A model generated the notes under the pieces. It searched no databases, was not told the origin of the DNA, and saw only the letters and a program-made list of their open reading frames with translations. This document shows, one piece after another, positions 24,563 through 36,002 of a DNA stretch of 64,000 nucleotides (positions are counted from its first letter, which is position 1; every line of letters starts with the position of its first letter). The stretch is from Lethocerus indicus. Taxonomy: Eukaryota; Arthropoda; Insecta; Hemiptera; Belostomatidae. The position numbers and the translations under genes are program-made. Where the stretch lies: assembly GCA_019843655.1 (NCBI GenBank), contig JACDQD010000011.1, positions 17,340,604 through 17,404,603 on the forward strand. The letters run 5' to 3'.

Positions 24563-24635
24563 GCCCCCCCCCCCCCAGCTCTGGTGCTGCAGGCTACGAG
24601 ACTACGAATTGTCTTCGCAGGGAAAGCGGCTTAAG
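24563..24635 (+). other. Exon-like GC-rich island B (right arm)
   Basis: Preceded by TGATATTTTACAG and followed by CTTAAG|GTAAGACA. Contains a C13-type run and CTACGAATTGTCTTCGCAGG. Both borders are conserved in the left arm. The pyrimidine tract before the acceptor is weak. Confidence 0.3.
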
Positions 24636-24722
24636 GTAAGACATTTAGAAATTACCGCATGCAGAATATTGAATGCAACTAACACTGTATATAGCTGTAC
24701 ATATAGCTGTGGTACCTCAGTA

Positions 24723-24725
<3 letters not shown>

Positions 24726-24778
<53 letters not shown>
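24726..24778. repeat. (AT)n microsatellite, right arm inner
   Basis: About 26 AT units; the inverted partner is 16807-16850. Confidence 0.95.
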
Positions 24779-24783
<5 letters not shown>

Positions 24784-25238
24784 GTTATACTTCCGTTTGC
24801 GGACCACAGGACGGTAATTCTTGGTGTCTTTTAAATTTATATAAAATATGACCAATATTACAGTAATTTTTTATACAAATATTAATTCCTAGCTAAAATG
24901 CAGAAAGAGGGGGAGGCCATCTTAAGTGGCCAGTATCGATAGAATTGTATGACGTCACGATACACGAATGTATTAATTATAGTTAATTAATTATCGTAAA
25001 GGAATAAATTATTTTTTCATTGCAAATATCATAAATGGACACAATAGAATTATATAAATAAAATAGGTGCAAATAGTTGAATGTAAGACATTTTTAGTGT
25101 TTTAAACTAACATTGTATATAATTGTACATATTCCGTCCGCAGATCCTTCCAATAATTTTTCTTCAACTGCTATTATATATCATATAATAATTATCATAG
25201 AATGTAAATGCATAAATTTGCAATTTTTTGTTTTTCTC

Positions 25239-25241
<3 letters not shown>

Positions 25242-25292
<51 letters not shown>
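25242..25292. repeat. (AT)n microsatellite, right arm outer
   Basis: About 25 AT units; the inverted partner is 16265-16318. Confidence 0.95.
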
Positions 25293-25295
<3 letters not shown>

Positions 25296-25591
25296 AACAC
25301 AAAGAAGTAATTTATTTAATATCTTCTAATAAGGAAAATTCCAATAAACAATATACAATATTTTGAACATATGCAATTCTGGAAATCAAACCTAGGAAAT
25401 ATGCAGTTTAAATTTTTCCAAAATCGACATAAAATGGCGTTCTTAAGTAGCTCTGGCTTCAGTACAAGAGTCATTAAACGGACAAAGTTCAAATTTTATT
25501 AGTACGACTTAGAACGTAGACGCCATATCTGATAGTCCACTCCGCTCTCCCATAGAAAGCATGCCCATTATTATGTATATCCTAAAAACAG

Positions 25592-25742
25592 TAGGTGTAG
25601 ACGGGAACAGAGGTAAGGTAACTCCCGTCCGTCCAGCCGACCGAGAGGACGCCCTCCTCAGCGCCGCACCATCCCTGGCCGAAGTCACCGGGGTCGAAGA
25701 AGCCACTTCTCATCCCACCAGCTGCAGTGAACCACAACCAAG
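25592..25742 (+). other. Exon-like GC-rich island C (right arm)
   Basis: Begins after CCTAAAAACAG and ends CAACCAAG|GTAAGACT. An alternative donor-like AGAG|GTAAGG sits at about 25611. The left-arm twin is 15813-15964. Two small indels separate the copies. Product unknown. Confidence 0.3.
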
Positions 25743-26110
25743 GTAAGACTTTTCAGCACGTTTCCTGCACGACCCTGAATGTAATTAACACTGTACGCCA
25801 TTGTACATATTCCTGCCAGTAGGACCTTATAGTACCGCAGTACCTTGTATAGTATACATCGATTCACCCCCGTATATATCGATATATCGAATACACCAGA
25901 TAACCTCGGGTGGCCCCTACTACAGTAGATTTTAACCAAGGTCATAAAATACCATGTCTACGACGGATATAACATATACGAGTATACAGTTTTTTGAATG
26001 CAAATGAAAGTATAGGTCGAAGTTGTACAGTTCGATATCGATATTGGACACTTAAGGTGGCAATTTTTTTATACATATTCCTGGCTATAATGCTTAAAGA
26101 ATAGGGTGGG

Positions 26111-26790
26111 GCGCCATCTTAAGTGTCCAGTATCGATATATCGTACAAAGGCCAGAATCGATAGAATTGTATGACGTCATGATACACGAATGAATTAATT
26201 GTAGTTAATTATTTTATTATCTTAAAGAAATAAATTATTTTGTCATTGCAAATATGAAAATTGACAATAGAATTATATAATAGTTAATGGTTAAGGAAAG
26301 AGGGGGGTGGGCGCCATCTTAAGTGTCCAGTATCGATATATCGATAGAATTGTATGACGTCATGATACACGAATGAATTAATTATCTTAAAGAAATAAAT
26401 TATTTTTGTCATTGCAAATATGAAAATTGACAATAGAATTATATAATAGTTAATGGTTAAGGAAAGAGGGGGGTGGGCGCCATCTTAAGTGTCCAGTATC
26501 GATATATCGATAGAATTGTATGACGTCATGATACACGAATGAATTAATTATCTTAAAGAAATAAATTATTTTTGTCATTGCAAATATGAAAATTGACAAT
26601 AGAATTATATAATAGTTAATGGTTAAGGAAAGAGGGGGGTGGGCGCCATCTTAAGTGTCCAGTATCGATATATCGATAGAATTGTATGACGTCATGATAC
26701 ACGAATGAATTAATTATCTTAAAGAAATAAATTATTTTTGTCATTGCAAATATGAGAATTGACAATAGAATTATATGAAGGGTATAGAAT
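26111..26790. repeat. Tandem 166-bp repeats with TATCGATA and TGACGTCA
   Basis: GCGCCATCTTAAGTGTCCAG starts units at 26111, 26311, 26477 and 26643; the last three are spaced 166 bp and nearly identical, and the first is a 200-bp variant. Each carries TATCGATATATCGATA and TGACGTCATGA. TATCGATA is the insect DREF site and TGACGTCA the CREB/ATF palindrome. The left arm has only one comparable unit (15400-15480), so amplification happened after the arms formed. Confidence 0.85.
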
Positions 26791-27188
26791 ACGATGTCTA
26801 TGAATGATATACGGGTATACAGTTTTTTTAATGCAAATGAAAGTATAGGTCGAAGTTGTATAGGTCGATATCGATACTGGACACTCTTTCTGCGTATTTA
26901 CCTAATTTTATACATATATAAATTCTTGATCTTCAGCTACTTCCTGTACGGTTTATATTTTCCGATTGTTCGAATTGATTGGGAAAATTGGTCAAAACTA
27001 GATGTAGTACTGGGGTAAAAGGCGTTAACGTATACTTTTATCAAAGTCACTCTCTTTTTCTACAATTAAATAGCTATTCCAGGCTAATGTGTTCGAGTTT
27101 TAATATGTTCTCTCTCACATGCATAACACATCAAATAGCATTTTTTGGAGAAATTCAACCGGCCAATTCGCTCGTTAAATATTGTCCC

Positions 27189-27478
27189 AATATTGAATGC
27201 AACAAAATTTTATATCGTACGATCCTATTCAACTTCTCGTCTGGAAACTGATATTCTACTTTGTTCTACAATTTCCTAGAAGTTATTATTTACTCATTAC
27301 GGAAATCGTTTGCTGTCGTATTTACGTAGCTTTCGAATCAACAAATAAATAAATGTGGGCGGAAAATTAGAGACAAAAATTGATGATGGGGTGGGGTGGG
27401 ATTTTTCGTGATCAAGAAAACGACCTCTTGTAAAGGACGCCCATTTTTTCGGGGGTATTTTTTTCTTCCTCCACCCCG

Positions 27479-27513
<35 letters not shown>

Positions 27514-30500
27514 AGAAAGGCTATTACCATTTACCATTTTTTAGTGCGCCACCGTTGTTGAAGTTGTCGTTCTCTCGAAGGAGTCGGCGGCGTTTATAAG
27601 CGTATCAAAATGTCGTTTGCTTTCCAGGAGAAGTTGACAACATTGGCCACTGGTAAATGGCCGGCCCGACATTAGGCCCTATTTCTCCTATTCCACTTCT
27701 CACACTTCATTCCCGTATTCGGTAAACTGGGAATTGTAATTTTGAAATCCGTTCGTCGACGAAATTAGACTCGAAATCGCGCCGACAGCGGTATTCTTCC
27801 GGCTTTCCACTGCTCTGTTAACGTAAATAATAGATAGGTTTCAGATGCTTTTCCTCGTTTCCAAGCAAACCGCCCTATCCCCCGTCTTTTAGACTTCAAC
27901 ATTTAGACATTTGGAACATTTAGACCTCAAGAACGGTATTCAAAAGCCTCGACTGGTCTAGTTTTTTTAAAGAAAATTTTTTGTCGAGTGTTCCTAACAA
28001 ACAGTAAGGCACAGACAGGTGGGGGGCCGGGAATGGACTATACATGTAGATGTCCAATTTGCATAAAATATAGCAATTTTATGTAGCGATAAAATTGATA
28101 CGGTGCATAGAAAATGCAGATTTTTTACCTCCGTTCATTGCCCTATTAATTTATGTCGGTCCACATCCTTTACGCCCGTCCGTCATCAATCCGTTCGCCG
28201 GCCAAGCGGAAAATGCGTAGAGGCCCGAAATTTATACAGATTTCAACAGTTGTTATTCCACGCCTTGTATTTTTCTCTATTTTCATTTTTAAAAATTCCG
28301 AACGGAAGTTTTATGCCGACATTTATCAGGACGCGGCTTCACTGAAGAACCCGAACAATTAGTCTACAGCGCTTCAAGCGTACAGTTTAATTTTTGGCCG
28401 GCCTATTTAATAAGTAAAAAGAGATAGAGAGAGAGAGAGGAATAAGACGAAAACCGAAGCGCAAAGAGAGTTCACCGACCGCGAACATGTTCGGTTAACG
28501 ATATTGAAATGTTCAATTTCAAAACGATTCCGGTTTTCGGCTTTGGGGGCCATTAATGTATACGGATAAATTAAAACGATAGGAAGCAGCAGAGAAGAAG
28601 AAGAAGAAGAACTGGATAATGGGAGAAATGATAAATGGGCGCACACACAAAGCTGAAAGTAACAGGATGGAACCGACCCGCCGGTTCGGTGAACTGAACC
28701 AGAGAACCAGCTGCTCGACGCGTACACTAAAACTCTTGTCGCGTTCAATCTATAAAAATGACAGATTATTCATCGGCCGATGCATATTTTTAAATTGATT
28801 CACACCAACCCTCGATTAATTAGTTTATATTGCGACAAACGGACTGTAGGGGTTAAAGAGAAATCAAGATTATATACCGTGTGCACCTTGTATCAGAAGA
28901 TGAAATAAGACAGAAAAGCCGATAATTGCTAAGAAACAAAAAGTTAAATTTGCTAAACGGATGTGAAAGTGCAATACCCACCAACAAAACTGTAAAACGT
29001 ACGAAAAAAAGAGAGAAAAACACTAACTGATAAAACAAAGGAAACTGAACAAGCAATGCGAACTTAAAAAAATGGTTAAGAGGTAATGTGTTACTACAGG
29101 ATTATGTCACTAATCCAGGGATTCCACATTGTCTATACTGTCACTGTATTATGCGTTGTATGCTATACGGAGTCCATTTCACGGTGTAATCGAATGCATT
29201 GTTCTCAGCAGTTATTTTTACATAATAAGCTTATTTAAAAATGTCGAAGAACTTCCCTTAAACGGCTAACATTCCTTGTCCTTTTAATATCGGAACAGGG
29301 GGTTTTTTTTTCCCTGAAAACAGATCGTTAATTTACAACTGTATTTTAAAACACAACTGGGCGTACGGAATTGGTCTGTGGCGATCCGACGAACGGTCCA
29401 AATTCAATCGTTCCAATCTATCGATGTTCGTAAGATTATTAATATTTGAAATTTACGTTCGTTCATGACTCGGCGGTCCTTCGGTTCGAAACTGTACCGT
29501 CACTCCGATCATCTGGCTGGATATGCCCTAAGAGGGCATGTGGCCACGTGATTTCTTAATTGAAAAGAAACATTCGCGTTATCAAATCGCTAAAGTGTGA
29601 CCCTAAAGTAGTTGGACCTTGAAATTGATAACCGGTATGGGCTTCGAAACGCCGTAAGCAGACCCGACTGCGGGGAGGAATAGTGGGCCTCCCCGCGGTC
29701 TAAAATATCGATTTTAATAATTTTCCCCTCCGAAGGCAAAACGGAATTAAACGCCGAGTTGGTGTGTACGCGTTGTCAGTTGGAGGCGGTGAAACTATAA
29801 GGTCGGTAGGTAGCCTAATTAAAGCGGTGCTATCTTCTTTGGGGATCTCTTTCCCCTCCCCTTGACTACCCCCATCAGCCCCCCCTCTGTGGCCGCGGCA
29901 GCTAACAAACCTTCTTCACGAAGAGAAGACGAAGAAGGGAATAAGTTTACACGCGTCGTTTCATCTAACGGAAGTAGAGCTTTAGAAGCAGAAAAAAACT
30001 GGGAGATAGAGAGAGGGAGGGAGAGGGATAGATAGAGGGAGAAAAAGAGAGATAGAGCGACGGGTCCAATTAACAGCTCTTTGTATGTTAATTGCTCGCT
30101 TTAACGTTCTCCGTCTCTTCTCTCCATTACCACCTCCTTCCTACCTCTTCCTCACTCGCCCTTCATTATTTGCAAACCTAATCCGGTTCGGCTTTCGATG
30201 TTCTTTTCGAGTTTACCCCCCCGCCCCCCCTCCAACCATCACCTTTTTCGAGGAGTTCGAAACCATCTTTTATATATATATATATATACGTAATTTAATA
30301 AGCGATTATAAGAGTACTCGGAGCGAATAATTCCCCCATGTTTTTTTGTTGTTTTTTTAAGTGTTTTTTCTTAACAAAAAATAATCGCAGCGCCAAAAGT
30401 TTATGTTTTGAGGGGGGGAGGAGGGTCCGATTAAAGTTAAAACCGAAATATTATACAGTCGAGCAAACGCGATAATTGGCCCTTCCACACAGTTTGGCTC

Positions 30501-30711
30501 CACCGAAGAATAATTTCTGCTGGGTTAAAATAATACTCGCTTTAACCTACTTCTTGTTTTAAGGCATTTAAGGTGGAAGATTCAGTAGGTTCAAAAATGT
30601 TGTCTACCTGTGGGTACGAGTGGTAGCAAGTAATTAGTTATACTTGGTTGGTGACGTTTATCTTTCTTTAAACGTTGGAATCAAGAGGATAAAATCTGAA
30701 GAATCGAAAAG
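27189..30711. other. Unannotated sequence with purine/pyrimidine tracts
   Basis: No gene or transposon recognised. Contains (CT)n at 27482-27512, GA-rich 28425-28440, an AGA run at 28590-28612, GA-rich 30002-30058 and a short (TA)n at 30272-30290. ORFs up to 113 codons are driven by these tracts. 29690-29900 is moderately GC-rich. Confidence 0.5.
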
Positions 30712-31310
30712 AGAGGATCCAAAGGGTAAAATCGTTAGGCTAAAATACCTCAATGGCGTTAGAATCCTCTAAAGCAAAGGCTAGAATCCAAAGGTAGAAT
30801 CCAAAGGTTAGAATCCAAAGGTTGGGTTAGAATCCAAAGGTTAGAATCCAAAGGTTAGAATCCAAAGGTTAGAACAAAGGCGAATCCAAAGGTTAGAATC
30901 CAAAGGTTAGAATCCAAAGGTTAGAATCCAAAGGTTAGAATCCAAAGGTTAGAATCCAAAGGTTAGAATCCAAAGGTTAGAATCCAAAGGTTAGAATCCA
31001 AAGGTTAGAATCCAAAGGGAATTCCAAAGGCTAGAATCCAAAGGTTAGAATCCAAAGGTTAGAATCCAAAGGCTAGAATCCAAAGGTTAGAATCCAAAGG
31101 CTAGAATCCAAAGGCTAGAATCCAAAGGCTAGAATCCAAAGGCTAGAATCCAAAGGCTAGAATCCAAAGGCTAGAATCGAAAGGCTAGATTCCAAAGGCT
31201 ATAATCAAAAGACTAGAAACCAAAATGCTGGAATCCAAAGGCTGGAGTCCAAAGGCTAGAATAAAAAAACGAAAAAATACCAAAAGGCCAGAATGATAGG
31301 AACAAAATGC
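30712..31310. repeat. Minisatellite A: 14-bp unit
   Basis: Core unit AGAATCCAAAGGTT repeated more than 30 times, densest at 30771-31262, with decayed units at both edges. The first part is dominated by the GGTTAG variant and the later part by GGCTAG, so variants are grouped in blocks, as expected from unequal exchange or slippage. No conserved spacers, so it is not CRISPR-like. Confidence 0.95.
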
Positions 31311-32835
31311 TAGAATCAATGTCTAGACGAAAAAAGTCTAATCAAAGTATAATCAAAAGGTTTGAAGTTGTAGATTAGATTGTAGCGATCACCTGTTTGG
31401 TAACCGTGCTATAAACTGTCTAATTACAAATTATTGAACTGTACACTGCACACCTTAGGACTGAACAAGGGACGAAAGTAATTTATAGTTTTGTGTCTAA
31501 TATTCGGCGTAGAGGCAGCCACTTCTCCAGGATATGTTTCCCCTACTGTGCGGACTAATTTCCAGAGAGTGGACAGGGGTTGTAGGACAAGTAATTGTGC
31601 GGTTTCGTTAGGTCGGACATATTAAAATTTTCCGGTCTAGCTTCGGTTGAGCCCACCTCAGGAGGGTAGGGGGGGGGGCGGGGGGCCGCCGCCGCCGAAG
31701 ATGGAGATAAACGCTGTTAATTAACTGACTCCAGTAAAAACTAACGACTTCCAGTACAAAACCCCGCCAGACCCCCAACCTCCGCCTCTTATAGCGCCCG
31801 GTTACAGAAAATGTTCACTTCCGGCCACGCTTTAACAAATTACAATCGAACAACGAAAAACCCCCCCGGGCTCGCTCCACGTGCCGAGATCAAAATTGAA
31901 AGTTAAATTCGACATTAACCAGAGAACAGACTAAGTTGCAGCCCCCCATCTTATTTCAACAGCGAAGTGTGTTCAATTTTACCGGGAAAACAATTATTGA
32001 CTGAGCGTGTGAAAAAACAATTCATAATGAGACGTCATTTACTAACGGTCGGCCGTCAAAAAACCAAAAAAAAAAAAAATAAAGGAGTAGTTCGGTAATG
32101 GGGCCCCCCTTACGGTGGTGACGTCACGACCAGAATATTAGCTCTTTTTGATGTCGTTAGGAGAGTGCGTTGTCCTTTTGTCTTCGGCGTCCTTAACGAG
32201 CCGGAAAGGAGAAAGGTACCGTTTTCGGGATGACGCGGTCCGTCATCCGGATGTCGGTTTTTCGCCACGATAACTTCTGTATCGAGTACTCAACTCTTCG
32301 GCTGATATGGAGACTGTTCAATCGTTCTTGTCGACATTTTTTTCGGTTTAAATCTATTTAAAATTATACCTTCGATTAGATCCTCAAATAACGTAAGACA
32401 AAATTGAACCTGTGGTTTGACCGCTATCACTATTATCAGGGATGAATGACGGCGTATAAGCTAGCAAATTTTGCGCAGATATAACTTCGGCGAAATTATA
32501 AGAAAGGCTGCCAGGAAAGAGCGCCGGTAGAGTGAATAACAACGCACTGATTATAATCATACTTTCGGTAAATTACCGCGGCCCCACAAAATTGGGGAGA
32601 AATGGCAGAAAAGAATGGTACTAAAACGTGACGGAAGATAATAACGGTAACAATTTACAGAAGTAAATCGTTTAATTGCTCACTTTTAGAAATGTTACGG
32701 ATCCTCGGCAACCCAGAACGGCAACTTCCGCTGGCCCATCACAAGACGGCATCCCGCTTTTATCAGCTGCCAGAATTTGTTCCTGATAGTTTGTATAGAA
32801 AATATTTTTACCTTATATAAGTCGTTACACTTTTC
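31311..32835. other. Unannotated sequence with a G-rich patch and a CRE
   Basis: No coding region recognised. 31664-31692 is strongly G-rich, followed by (GCC)n. GTGACGTCAC, a full CRE palindrome, lies at about 32118. The remainder is unique. Confidence 0.5.
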
Positions 32836-34002
32836 ATAGGATAGTACCACAGTACAATATCACAGGATAGTATCACCGGGTAGTATTACAGGGTGGAACA
32901 ACAGGACAATATCGCAGGGTAGTATCACAGGAAAATATCACAAGTTAGTACCACAGGATAGTGTCATAGTATAATATGGTAGGGTAGTAGCACAGTATCA
33001 TATCACAGGGTAGTACCACAGGATAGTGTCATAGTATAATACAGGGTAGTAGCTCAGTATCATATCACAGGGTAGTACCACAGGATAGTGTCATAGTATA
33101 ATATGGTAGGGTAGTAGCTCAGTATCATATCACAGGGTAGTACCACAGGATAGTGTCATAGTATAATATGGTAGGGTAGTAGTCTCAGTATCATATCACA
33201 GGGTAGTACCACAGGATAATATCATAGGGTAGTACCACAGCATAATATGGTAGGGTAGTAGCTCAGTATCATATCACAGGGTAGTACCACAGGATAATAT
33301 CATAGGGTAGTACCACAGTATAATATCACAGGATAGTACCACAGTATAATATCGCAGGGTAGTATCACAGGATAGTGTCATAGTATAATATGGTAGGGTA
33401 GTAGCTCAGTATCATATCACAGGGTAGTACCACAGCATAATATGGTAGGGCAGTACCACAGTCTAATATCACAGGATAGTACCACAGTATAATATCGCAG
33501 GGTAGTATCACAGGATAGTGTCATAGTATAATATGGTAGGGTAGTAGCTCAGTTTCATATCACAGGGTAGTACCACAGGATAATATCACAGGGTAGTACC
33601 ACAGCACAATATGGTAGGGTAGTACCACAGACTAATATCACAGGATAGTACCACAGTACAATATCGCAGGGTAGTATCACAGGATAGTGTCATAGTATAA
33701 TATGGTAGGGTAGTAGCTCAGTTTCATATCACAGGGTAGTACCACAGGATAATATCATAGGTTAGTACCACAGCACAATATGGTAGGGTAGTACCACAGA
33801 CTAATATCACAGGATAGTACCACAGTACAATATCGCAGGGTAGTATCACAGGATAGTGTCATAGTATAATATGGTAGGGTAGTAGCTCAGTATCATATCA
33901 CAGGGTAGTACCACAGCACAATATGATAAGGTAGTACCACAGGATAATATCACAGTTTAGTACCTCAGAATAATATCACAGGATAGTACCGCAGTAAAAT
34001 TA
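32836..34002. repeat. Minisatellite B: 13-bp modules, 65-bp higher-order repeat
   Basis: Built of 13-bp modules such as TAGTACCACAGGA, TAATATCACAGGG, TAGTGTCATAGTA, TAATATGGTAGGG and TAGTAGCTCAGTA. Several of these recur together as a 65-bp block of five modules. Around 85-90 modules by length. Shares TAGTACCACAGGA with minisatellite C 3.3 kb downstream. Confidence 0.93.
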
Positions 34003-34500
34003 GCTCTGTTATGTTTAATGAAACAGTGGCCAGTCAGTATGAGAGCAATTTTTCCACGCATACCTTGCAGAGGCGAAAGAACCGGCCGTACAGAATTGTA
34101 ACGTTACCAACAACGTAACCAATTAAACCTTTCATTTATTTCTAATCGCCGGCCGCACCTGAGCGCCGATTTCAATTGCGCAAAAGAAAAAAAAGAAAAA
34201 AAAGCAACGATTGAGCAAAGTAAATTTTCCATTTGTTAATTGTAAATGGTCGGCCCATTAGAAGGATCGTTTCAATTGTCATTAATCAGCCGGCGATTTG
34301 GCCGGCCTGCTCTGTTGCACAACCGGCTGCAGCTCGAGCGACGGCAAATACCACTTAATGAATGTTTATTGCAAATTGATTTAAGAGTGGGTTGGGGGGA
34401 CGGGGGGTAATAAAAAAGTTAAAATTATGGCCTTGGAGCGAGTTTACCATAAGGCGCGTCGGCTGGTCTGTTTTAACATCAAGTTTAAACAAGTTAGAGA
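34003..34500. other. Unannotated sequence
   Basis: Unique sequence with a high density of TTAATTG/CATTAAT-type homeodomain-like core strings near 34110-34390, of uncertain meaning. No gene recognised. Confidence 0.4.
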
Positions 34501-34504
34501 AATT

Positions 34505-35075
34505 TATTTTTCTCTCGTCGGTTTGGTGATCTGCTAGTCAGGTTTCGGCCGTTCGCCATCTTCAGTAGCTCCTATTGTCAGCAGGGCAATGAAAATAACT
34601 ACAGCATTATCGGTCGCTTATATGTCATCATTTTCACTTTCTGTAAATTTTTATCCGGGAATTTCATTCTTATTTTCGGATTATTGAGGATTTTCTTGCG
34701 GTAAAAATATATTTTCGGAAACAATATTGCAGAAAACAACGCTTTGTTTTATAATAGTGGACCCAATAATTATTCGACTTACACAATATTCGAGTAATTA
34801 ATGGACAGAATTGTTGGTTCGGTCATTTGCTGGAACGGTTTCGGCCGTTCGCCATCTTCAGTAGAGCCCCTATTGTCAGTATGGCAATGAAAATAACTAC
34901 GGCATTATCGGTCGCTTTTGTGTTATCACATAGCTTGTACTTTTTGTGAATTTTTATCCGGGATTTTCATTGTTATTTTCGAATTGGTGAGGATTTTCTT
35001 GCAGTAAAAATATATTGCAGGAAACGCTCGCCATCTTCAGTAACTCCTATTGTCAGTAGGGCGTAAAATTGTGTT
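34505..35075 (-). repeat. Direct tandem repeat carrying hammerhead-like motifs
   Basis: The phrase CGCCATCTTCAGTA followed by CTATTGTCAG recurs at 34554, 34850 and 35031. Between the first two, the body (AATGAAAATAACTAC, TTATCGGTCGCTT, TTTTTATCCGGGA, GAGGATTTTCTTGC, AAAAATATAT) is conserved; the third unit is truncated. Unit length is about 296 bp, then about 185 bp. On the minus strand each unit ends in the motif. Direct tandem arrangement differs from the palindromic copies elsewhere. Confidence 0.75.
34533..34569 (-). ncRNA. Hammerhead-like motif, tandem unit 1
   Basis: Minus strand: GCTA, CTGAAGA, stem GGC-GAACG-GCC, GAAA, then CCTGAC and TAGC. Stem I still closes perfectly, but the U before the cleavage position is lost (ACCTGAC), so this copy is probably inactive. 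Confidence 0.35.
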
Positions 35076-35560
35076 ATCATATCCTCACTGTCCTTATTAT
35101 TTTCCGATCAGTAGTGATTCTGCTAATGTAACACTGAAGAGCTACTGAAGACAGTAAGAATCCTGTATGAGATTTATTATTATCATATCGCAATAACTAA
35201 TGTGGCGATTGCTTATCGCGGTATCAATTTGTTTCTTTTATAGAGGAAGTTAAGTGTTAATGTCGCCTCTTGTAATTTTCCCTTTCTTTCTTTCTCGTCT
35301 TTTTGTCGTCCGAAGAGCGTTCAACAACAATCGCTGTGAAAATTTCCCACATTTTGTCTGGCGCCGATTAGGCGAGTGGAAAACGCCGAAATAAATCTTC
35401 CAGTTTTAAACTAACAGACTATTTTATTTATAAAACTAAATGGCGGCGGTTGTTAAAATGCCGTTTTTTTTTTGGACGACCCTCGCTCGAGTCAAATTAG
35501 ATTCCCGGCGATAAGCCCGTATTAAAACTGACGGCTTTTCAAGGACTTTCGGATCGTTCT
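35076..35560. other. Unannotated sequence
   Basis: No feature recognised apart from homopolymer T runs and 'GAGCTACTGAAGACAG' near 35140, a fragment of the family core. Confidence 0.45.

Positions 35561-35562
<2 letters not shown>

Positions 35563-35621
<59 letters not shown>
35563..35621. repeat. (AT)n microsatellite
   Basis: About 29 TA units. Downstream at 35728-35743 is another isolated GCCATCTTCAGT fragment, and a T20-type run lies near 35761. Confidence 0.95.
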
Positions 35622-35623
<2 letters not shown>

Positions 35624-35825
35624 TTCTGCCGTAAAAGTAAACGGCCGCACGAAATTGTTTCCTCGTTCGCGTCGACTACCGACGGTGGGAGAAACCCGGT
35701 ATTGGGAAATCATCAATCCTCGGCCGCCCGCCATCTTCAGTTGCTTTCCACACCCGTAGGTTTTTTTTTTTTTTTTTTTTGAAACGCCCATCTCGTTAAT
35801 AACGGGCACACTAATAGTTTAAAAT

Positions 35826-35961
35826 ACCTGTTTTGTGGTCTGCGAGGGCTTGGAATACCGTAGATTTCGTCTGTTTCTGTCCCGGTTTCGACCGCTCGCC
35901 ATCTTCAGTAGCGGTGTTGGTCACTATTGGCAACTTGGATGTTTTTTGGGGGCATCCTCAC

Positions 35962-36002
<41 letters not shown>

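Larger units (their letters stand above)
14774..27188. repeat. 12.4-kb foldback: large inverted repeat
   Basis: The outer ends match as inverted copies: GGGACAATATTTAA at 14776 pairs with TTAAATATTGTCCCA ending at 27188, followed inward by TTGAATTTCTCCAA, TGCTATTTGATGTGTTATG, GGAATAGCTATTTAATTG and so on for more than 4 kb. Left arm about 14774-18960, right arm about 22130-27188, spacer about 3.2 kb of ordinary-looking sequence. No clear target-site duplication and no transposase were found. It may be a giant foldback or composite element, or an inverted duplication. Arm similarity is high by eye with small indels. Confidence 0.85.

Noticed and set aside
14774..27188. Maverick/Polinton or Helitron identity for the large foldback
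   Set aside because: No integrase, polymerase B, helicase or Rep coding is visible, and ends do not match these classes.
30771..31262. Possible CRISPR-like array
   Set aside because: Units are contiguous 14-bp repeats with no unique spacers, in an animal genome.
32836..34002. Possible CRISPR-like or coding repeat array
   Set aside because: Repeats of 13 bp in higher-order blocks without spacers; no open frame through it.
35140..35160. GAGCTACTGAAGACAG as a further ribozyme-like copy
   Set aside because: Only the 5' box is present; no stem II, GAAA or stem III follows.
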